A stretch of DNA of 64,000 nucleotides from Rubripirellula reticaptiva (GTDB lineage Bacteria > Planctomycetota > Planctomycetia > Pirellulales > Pirellulaceae): the NCBI RefSeq assembly GCF_007860175.1, contig NZ_SJPX01000001.1:1-64000 (forward strand), written 5' to 3'. Positions within the stretch are counted from its first letter, which is position 1. The number at the start of each line of letters is the position of its first letter. Positions 59,273 through 64,000 of this stretch are shown one piece after another. Under the pieces are notes generated by a model. That model searched no databases. It was not told the DNA's origin and saw only the letters and a list, made by a program, of their open reading frames with translations. Made by a program: the position numbers and the translations under genes.

Positions 59273-61126
59273 ATGAGAGACGACATGAGAGATACAAGCA
59301 CCTTACTCCTAACGCTTGTTGCGGCCCTGATGCTCGCGCCGCTGGCTGTGTTGCGAGCCGCCGATCGGTCCTTGGATTCACCAGACATTGTCGTGTGCGG
59401 TGCCACGCCCGCGGGCATTGCCGCGGCACTGAATGCTGCTGAAGGCGACCGAAGCATTTGGCTGGTCGAGCCCACGGGGCGAATCGGTGGCATGATGACA
59501 CACGGCCTCTCGCATTCGGATTTCCATAGCTTCGAAGCACTCAACGGGCCTTTTCTGCTGTTTAGTCAGCGAGTCCTAAAGCACTACCAGGCTACTTATG
59601 GTGAAGACTCTGCGCAAGTCCAAGACAGCTGGCAGGGAACCCATGGTGAGCCTTCAGTCAACCTGCTGATCTTTCAACAGATGCTCGCCGAACGGCCGAC
59701 AATCACAGTCCTAACCAACCACCGTCTGGTCGAAGTTGACGTTGAGAACTCGACCATCACCGCTCTGCATTTTGTGCTTCCGGATTCAAAGAAAGTCACG
59801 GTCAAGCCGCGGCTGGTCATCGATGCCACTTACGAAGGCGACCTGCTGGCAGCAGCGAAGATTCCGTACCGCGTGGGCCGCGAGGCGAAGTCAGAGTATT
59901 CAGAAACGCTCGCGCCGGAAGCTGCCGACGCCGAACTGCAGGGTTACAACTTCCGTCTATGCATGACTCAGAACCCGACGAATCACGCACCTATTCCTGT
60001 CCCCGACAATTACAACCGAGAGGACTATGCGGCGATCATTCCTCTGGTGAAAGCCGGGCAGTTTGACGCTGCCTTCGGCTATCCCGGCCGTCGCTTCATA
60101 CTCAAGGCACATCTTCCGGTGATGCCTAACGGCAAGCACGACATCAACGATGTCTCACAGGGACTCGTTCGTCTTTCGCTGCCAGGTCAACATCACGAGT
60201 ATCCCGAGGGCAACCTCGCCACCCGCCGCTTGATAGAGAAGAAGCATCTCGACTGGCAGCTCGGCCTGATCCATTTCGTCCAGACCGATCCCGAACTGCC
60301 TGAGGCATTTCGAAAGGAAGCCGCGACGTGGGGTCTATGCCGCGATGAGTTTGCGGACACCGGCCACATCCCACCGCAAATCTACGTTCGAGAAGGTCGC
60401 CGCATGGTGGGCTTGCGAGTCTACACCGAAGCCGACACCGAATACGCCCCCAACGACGCCCGTGCCCGGTTGCATCTCGACGCCATCGCGGTCGGAGAAT
60501 ACAGTCACAACTGCCACGGCACAGGCCACGAAGGACCACCTATCGGCGGACGACACACGGGCGAATTCTACAAGGGCGTTGCTCCCTATCAAATTCCCTT
60601 TGGCGTGCTGGTGCCGAAGAAGATTCGCAATTTGCTGGTTCCGACAGCCTGCAGCGCAAGCCATGTCGGTTTCTGCGCTCTGCGACTCGAACCAATCTGG
60701 ATGTCGCTTGGAGGCGCTGCTGGGTTTGCAGCCGACATGGCGCTGGCTGAGAGCGTCTCTGTGCAGGAGGTCGATGTCGAAGCATTAAAACGCCGTGTTT
60801 GGTCGAGCGGCGGAGCAACGATCCACGTGAGCGACGTGCCTCCGAGCCACCCAGACTTTATCCCCGTGCAATGGTGGGGCAGCCTTGGCGGCTTGCATGG
60901 AATCGAGCCCGCTCCGAAAAAACCAGGCGCGCGAGGCAAGCATATCGTTAGTCAGTATTACGAAGCGTTTCCTGGCCACTCCATCAAGCTCGACCAGCCA
61001 CTGGATGAGGAACTTAAGACTCGCTGGAATCAACTGGCTCGCCAACACGGCCTGCCGGAGTCCAATAACAGCACAACCCGCGGCGACTGGATTCGAGCTG
61101 CATTTGCGGGCGCAAAGAAAAGGTGA
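59273..61126 (+). CDS. FAD-dependent oxidoreductase (second copy, no golvesin domain)
   Basis: 617 residues from ATG 59273 (another ATG at 59285). A signal peptide (LLLTLVAALMLAPLAVL) is followed by DIVVCGATPAGIAAALNAA, LVEPTGRIGGMMTHGLSH, VIDATYEGDLLAAAKIPY with VGREAKSEYSE, and the closing ASHVGFCALRLEPIWMSLGG. These match the copy at 41529 motif for motif, so they are paralogues, but this one ends without the golvesin-like domain and instead has a short tail (SGGATIHVSDVPPSHPDF). It again follows a DUF1552 gene, as an apparent fixed companion. A flavin oxidase or dehydrogenase acting on a sugar is likely (inference). Confidence 0.88.
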   Translation: MRDDMRDTSTLLLTLVAALMLAPLAVLRAADRSLDSPDIVVCGATPAGIAAALNAAEGDRSIWLVEPTGRIGGMMTHGLSHSDFHSFEALNGPFLLFSQRVLKHYQATYGEDSAQVQDSWQGTHGEPSVNLLIFQQMLAERPTITVLTNHRLVEVDVENSTITALHFVLPDSKKVTVKPRLVIDATYEGDLLAAAKIPYRVGREAKSEYSETLAPEAADAELQGYNFRLCMTQNPTNHAPIPVPDNYNREDYAAIIPLVKAGQFDAAFGYPGRRFILKAHLPVMPNGKHDINDVSQGLVRLSLPGQHHEYPEGNLATRRLIEKKHLDWQLGLIHFVQTDPELPEAFRKEAATWGLCRDEFADTGHIPPQIYVREGRRMVGLRVYTEADTEYAPNDARARLHLDAIAVGEYSHNCHGTGHEGPPIGGRHTGEFYKGVAPYQIPFGVLVPKKIRNLLVPTACSASHVGFCALRLEPIWMSLGGAAGFAADMALAESVSVQEVDVEALKRRVWSSGGATIHVSDVPPSHPDFIPVQWWGSLGGLHGIEPAPKKPGARGKHIVSQYYEAFPGHSIKLDQPLDEELKTRWNQLARQHGLPESNNSTTRGDWIRAAFAGAKKR

Positions 61127-61283
61127 TTCGATCACGAGTCACATCCACTCGAACAAAATGGTCTGCAGTTTCGCACGAATCGTCATATCAAATGTAAATC
61201 TTAGCATTCCGTTTCTGTCCGACGGACGCGGCAGAATGGTCAATAGAATTCAATTTCCTCGATGATGCCAGAAAAAAATCCGA

Positions 61284-62927
61284 ATGAACAAACAAGCGGT
61301 CCTCATCCTCATCCTCGTCCTCCTGCTGCTCCCGCTCACCGCGTTGCAATCTGTTAAGGCAGCGAAACCCAATGTCCTGTTCATCATCGCCGATGATCTT
61401 GGTTGGGGCGATCTTCGCTGCTATGGCAATCCTGTAATCGACACACCCACGATCGATGGGCTGGCGAAGGCGGGAGTTCGATTCACTGATCATTACTCAC
61501 CATCAGCGTTGTGCGCGCCGGCCCGCGCGGGGTTTCTGACAGGGCGTTTCAATCATCGCACCGGCGCTGTGGATGTGCCCAGTAATCGCGGACTCGACCG
61601 GCTTGATTTGTCCGAGAAAACCTTCGGTGACTACTTCCGTCACGCGGGCTACGCGACGGCGCTCATCGGCAAGTGGCACAACGGCGCGTATTCTGACGAC
61701 TATCTGCCGCGCCGGCGCGGGTTTGATCTGTTCTTCGGATTTCCCAACGGCGGGCAGGATTACTGGAAATGGAATCTGCTCCGCAACGACGATGCCGTGC
61801 AGCACGATGGGCGATATCTCTCAAATGCACTCAACGACGAAGCTATCACGTTTATTCGCCAGCAAAAGACAAGACCATTCGCGTTGTGGCTCGCGCATCA
61901 TGCACCACACAGTCCGCTGCAGGCTCCCGAGGCGCTCGTGCAGAAGTACGAGAAACGTTTAGGCAAGAACGTCGCCAAAGCTGTGGCGATTACTTATGCG
62001 ATGATCGAGGCAATGGACATGGGCCTAGCACGAGTGTTTCAGACGCTGAAGGACGAGGGCGTGTGGGAAAACACGCTGATCGTTTTCACCAGCGACAACG
62101 GCCCAGTGCTCAGACCCGCCGCGGAACTCGGTTCGCAGATGCGATTCAACGGTGTCTTCTCTGGCCAGAAGGAGTCGGTATTAGAGGGAGGCATCCGAGT
62201 GCCTGCCATTGTCGCCTGGCCAAGACATATCCCAAGCGGACGAGTCGAGTCCACTGCGGTGCATGGTTGCGATTGGCTGCCGACACTTTACAGCCTCACC
62301 GGAGAGTCTGCGCCGGCCGGTGCTAAACCTTTTGACGGGATGAATCTGATGCCGTTGCTCGAAGGAAAGCCAGCACCCGCAGTGGCCGGGCGTTTCCTTT
62401 CGTTCCAACGCAACCGCTACGCCCCCGTGCCGCACGTTAACGCGTCCATTCGCGATAGCCGGTGGAAACTGTATTGGCCCGGCCATGACGCATCGCTCAA
62501 GAAAGACAGTGGTCGCGACAATCCCTCCTATCTGCGAGGCGTCGTGACGCCACATTGGGAGATGCCGCTTGACCGGCAACTCGACCCGCCCACCACCGCA
62601 CCGCAACCCCCGCCACGCCTCTACGATCTCGACGCTGATCCCGCCGAGCAGCACAATCTGGCCGCCCAGCACCCCGAGATCGTGAAGTCGCTTGCCGCGA
62701 AACACGATGCCTGGTTCAACGACGTAAACGCCGACTGGCGGCAATCGCGAGCCCACATCGTTGCGCAGGACCGAGCATACTGGAGTACCCGCACCGCACC
62801 CGATCCCGCCGCCTTGTTCAAAGACTACTGGCAATGGAAGTCTGCCCCCAAAGGCACTGACCCCAAGACTGCTGATCCGCTGCAGGTCTTCCGAGGCTTC
62901 TGGAATAACGCTCTAACAGACCAATGA
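61284..62927 (+). CDS. Type I sulfatase (arylsulfatase family)
   Basis: 547 residues. A hydrophobic export signal (AVLILILVLLLLPLTAL) precedes the sulfatase core. The formylglycine motif CAPARAGFLTGR holds Cys77, which a maturase must oxidise. Metal-site residues appear in NVLFIIADDLGWGD (Asp37, Asp38) and later in FTSDNGP; GKWHNG carries the conserved Lys-His. Planctomycetes have many sulfatases for algal and marine sulfated glycans. No maturase gene is in the window, so activation must come from elsewhere. It follows the FAD oxidoreductase by 157 bases and is likely part of, or just beyond, the rightward operon. Confidence 0.93.
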   Translation: MNKQAVLILILVLLLLPLTALQSVKAAKPNVLFIIADDLGWGDLRCYGNPVIDTPTIDGLAKAGVRFTDHYSPSALCAPARAGFLTGRFNHRTGAVDVPSNRGLDRLDLSEKTFGDYFRHAGYATALIGKWHNGAYSDDYLPRRRGFDLFFGFPNGGQDYWKWNLLRNDDAVQHDGRYLSNALNDEAITFIRQQKTRPFALWLAHHAPHSPLQAPEALVQKYEKRLGKNVAKAVAITYAMIEAMDMGLARVFQTLKDEGVWENTLIVFTSDNGPVLRPAAELGSQMRFNGVFSGQKESVLEGGIRVPAIVAWPRHIPSGRVESTAVHGCDWLPTLYSLTGESAPAGAKPFDGMNLMPLLEGKPAPAVAGRFLSFQRNRYAPVPHVNASIRDSRWKLYWPGHDASLKKDSGRDNPSYLRGVVTPHWEMPLDRQLDPPTTAPQPPPRLYDLDADPAEQHNLAAQHPEIVKSLAAKHDAWFNDVNADWRQSRAHIVAQDRAYWSTRTAPDPAALFKDYWQWKSAPKGTDPKTADPLQVFRGFWNNALTDQ

Positions 62928-62940
62928 AAGCTGCCACGCG

Positions 62941-64000
62941 ATGAACCCCACCTTCATGCTACTTGCTTCCCTGCTCCTCTCGCGGTTCGCCACGCTGCAC
63001 GCTGATGAGCCCGCAACACTCTGGGACAAGCGTGCGTCTTTGCTCAAGACAGCCGAAATACCAGTACTTAAGGATGTGCGTTTCTCGGTGATCAAGCCTT
63101 ACGAGTTTGAAAGCGACGGTTATCGATTCCTGCATGGTGCGGCAATTTGTTTTCACAAGGGGCGGCTCTACTCATCGTTTGGTCACAACCAGGGCGGCGA
63201 GAACACCGACACGGAGGAAGCCAGGTTTTGCGTAAGCGAAGATGAAGGCGAGAGATGGAGCAAAGTGAGCACGATCGACAAAGGCAAAGGCCCAATCGGC
63301 GTGAGTCATGGCGCATTTCTTTCGCACAACGGAACACTCTGGGCTTTTCAGGGAGCCTACACCGGTACGATGAGCGGCGTTCATACACGGGCTTATCTTC
63401 TCGATGAGGCCAGCGCTCAATGGCAGCCGAAAGGCACTGTCATCGAAGACGGTTTCTGGCCCATGCAGGAACCTCAAAAGATGGACGACGGCAACTGGAT
63501 CATGGCCGGGCTCAAGGTCGGTGACAGCAACCCGGCCATCGTTGCCATCAGCCATGCCGATGATTTCACCAAGTGGGATTTGGTGCCCATCCCGCAATCC
63601 AAGAACCTCAAGAAGATGTGGGGCGAATCCACTGTCATCGTCAGCGACAAACAGATCACAAACATTTCTCGCTACGGCGATAAAGCGGAAGCTCTTGTTG
63701 CAACCAGCGAAGACTACGGTCGCACCTGGAGTGAGATGCGTCCCAGCAATCTGCCGATGACCACCAGCAAACCAATCGCTGGTACGTTGAGCACCGGTCA
63801 GCGTTATCTCGTCTGCACCACCACAGCGGACAGCGGCAAGCGACGTTCGCCCTTGACCATCGCTGTCAGCAGATCAGGCGAGACCTTGTTCAGCAAAGTC
63901 TTCGTCATTCGCCATGCTGAATTCACCGATGGCCCCGGCGAGTCGCATCCAAAAGCCGCGCTCTCTTATCCGTATGCAATCGAGCACGACGGAAAGCTCT
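62941..64000 (+). CDS. Sialidase/BNR-repeat-like secreted protein, cut by the window edge
   Basis: The frame from ATG 62941 stays open to the edge (353 residues visible). A signal peptide (FMLLASLLLSRFATLHA) is followed by a beta-propeller of the sialidase type. Two Asp-box-like turns are visible (SEDEGERWSK at about 100 and SEDYGRTWSE at about 255), with FLHGAAICFHKGRLY, GVSHGAFLSHNGTLWAF and WGESTVIVSDKQI as propeller strands. The fold is shared by exo-sialidases and other BNR-repeat glycosidases, so the sugar cannot be named. It starts 13 bases after the sulfatase stop, which pairs desulfation with glycoside processing. Confidence 0.78.
   Translation, partial: MNPTFMLLASLLLSRFATLHADEPATLWDKRASLLKTAEIPVLKDVRFSVIKPYEFESDGYRFLHGAAICFHKGRLYSSFGHNQGGENTDTEEARFCVSEDEGERWSKVSTIDKGKGPIGVSHGAFLSHNGTLWAFQGAYTGTMSGVHTRAYLLDEASAQWQPKGTVIEDGFWPMQEPQKMDDGNWIMAGLKVGDSNPAIVAISHADDFTKWDLVPIPQSKNLKKMWGESTVIVSDKQITNISRYGDKAEALVATSEDYGRTWSEMRPSNLPMTTSKPIAGTLSTGQRYLVCTTTADSGKRRSPLTIAVSRSGETLFSKVFVIRHAEFTDGPGESHPKAALSYPYAIEHDGKL

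Overview
The window looks like chromosomal DNA of a planctomycete, most likely a Pirellulaceae (Rhodopirellula-like) bacterium. The evidence is the dense set of proteins almost diagnostic of that phylum: PSCyt1/DUF1549/DUF1553 and DUF1587/1592/1588/1585 multiheme proteins, and the DUF1501 and DUF1552 'Tat' proteins. The lineage is inferred from these families; no rRNA or marker gene is present.

Region 1 (1-10.4 kb) reads as a regulatory and stress-type neighbourhood. It holds a 5'-truncated site-2 protease remnant, a type II NADH dehydrogenase, a small conserved protein with a possible Sm-like barrel, a small coiled-coil protein, a csrA-rhomboid pair read leftward, a hypothetical protein, and a two-component system (CHASE3/PAS hybrid histidine kinase plus sigma-54-dependent NtrC-type regulator). 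Copies of a short palindromic repeat (core close to CCCGACGCGTTAGCGAGG) lie between these genes.

Region 2 (10.4-14.7 kb) is a decay corridor. It contains frameshifted or stop-interrupted remnants of a secreted NlpC/CHAP-like protein, an IS4-type transposase, an alpha/beta hydrolase, a DUF1080-like protein and a conserved hypothetical. Among them are two tiny overlapping ORFs and one intact VOC-family protein.

Region 3 (15-64 kb) is one large divergent supercluster centred on the intergenic region at 34275-34496. The left arm, read leftward, has three DUF1501 proteins, a 1554-residue DUF1549/1553 protein, a WD40-cytochrome protein, a serine hydrolase, DUF1592, DUF1552, ThuA, an EF-hand esterase and an EF-hand serine hydrolase. 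The right arm, read rightward, has DUF1549/1553-DUF1501, DUF1592, a FAD oxidoreductase, DUF1552, an unrecognised secreted protein, two DUF1549/1553-DUF1501 pairs, DUF1592-DUF1552, a second FAD oxidoreductase, a sulfatase and a partial sialidase-like protein.

Nearly every product in region 3 carries an export signal. Heme-binding (CXXCH) proteins are repeatedly paired with DUF1501 or DUF1552 partners, often with 4-base start/stop overlaps. Several heme proteins carry carbohydrate-binding-like modules, and the cluster ends in a sulfatase and a sialidase-like protein. I infer an extracytoplasmic oxidative system for complex, probably sulfated, glycans: hydrolases and a sulfatase trim the substrate while heme and FAD proteins oxidise it. 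The individual DUF functions are not established, so this is a hypothesis. The most unusual local signal is a palindromic repeat sitting in frame inside a DUF1592 coding sequence (40527-40580).
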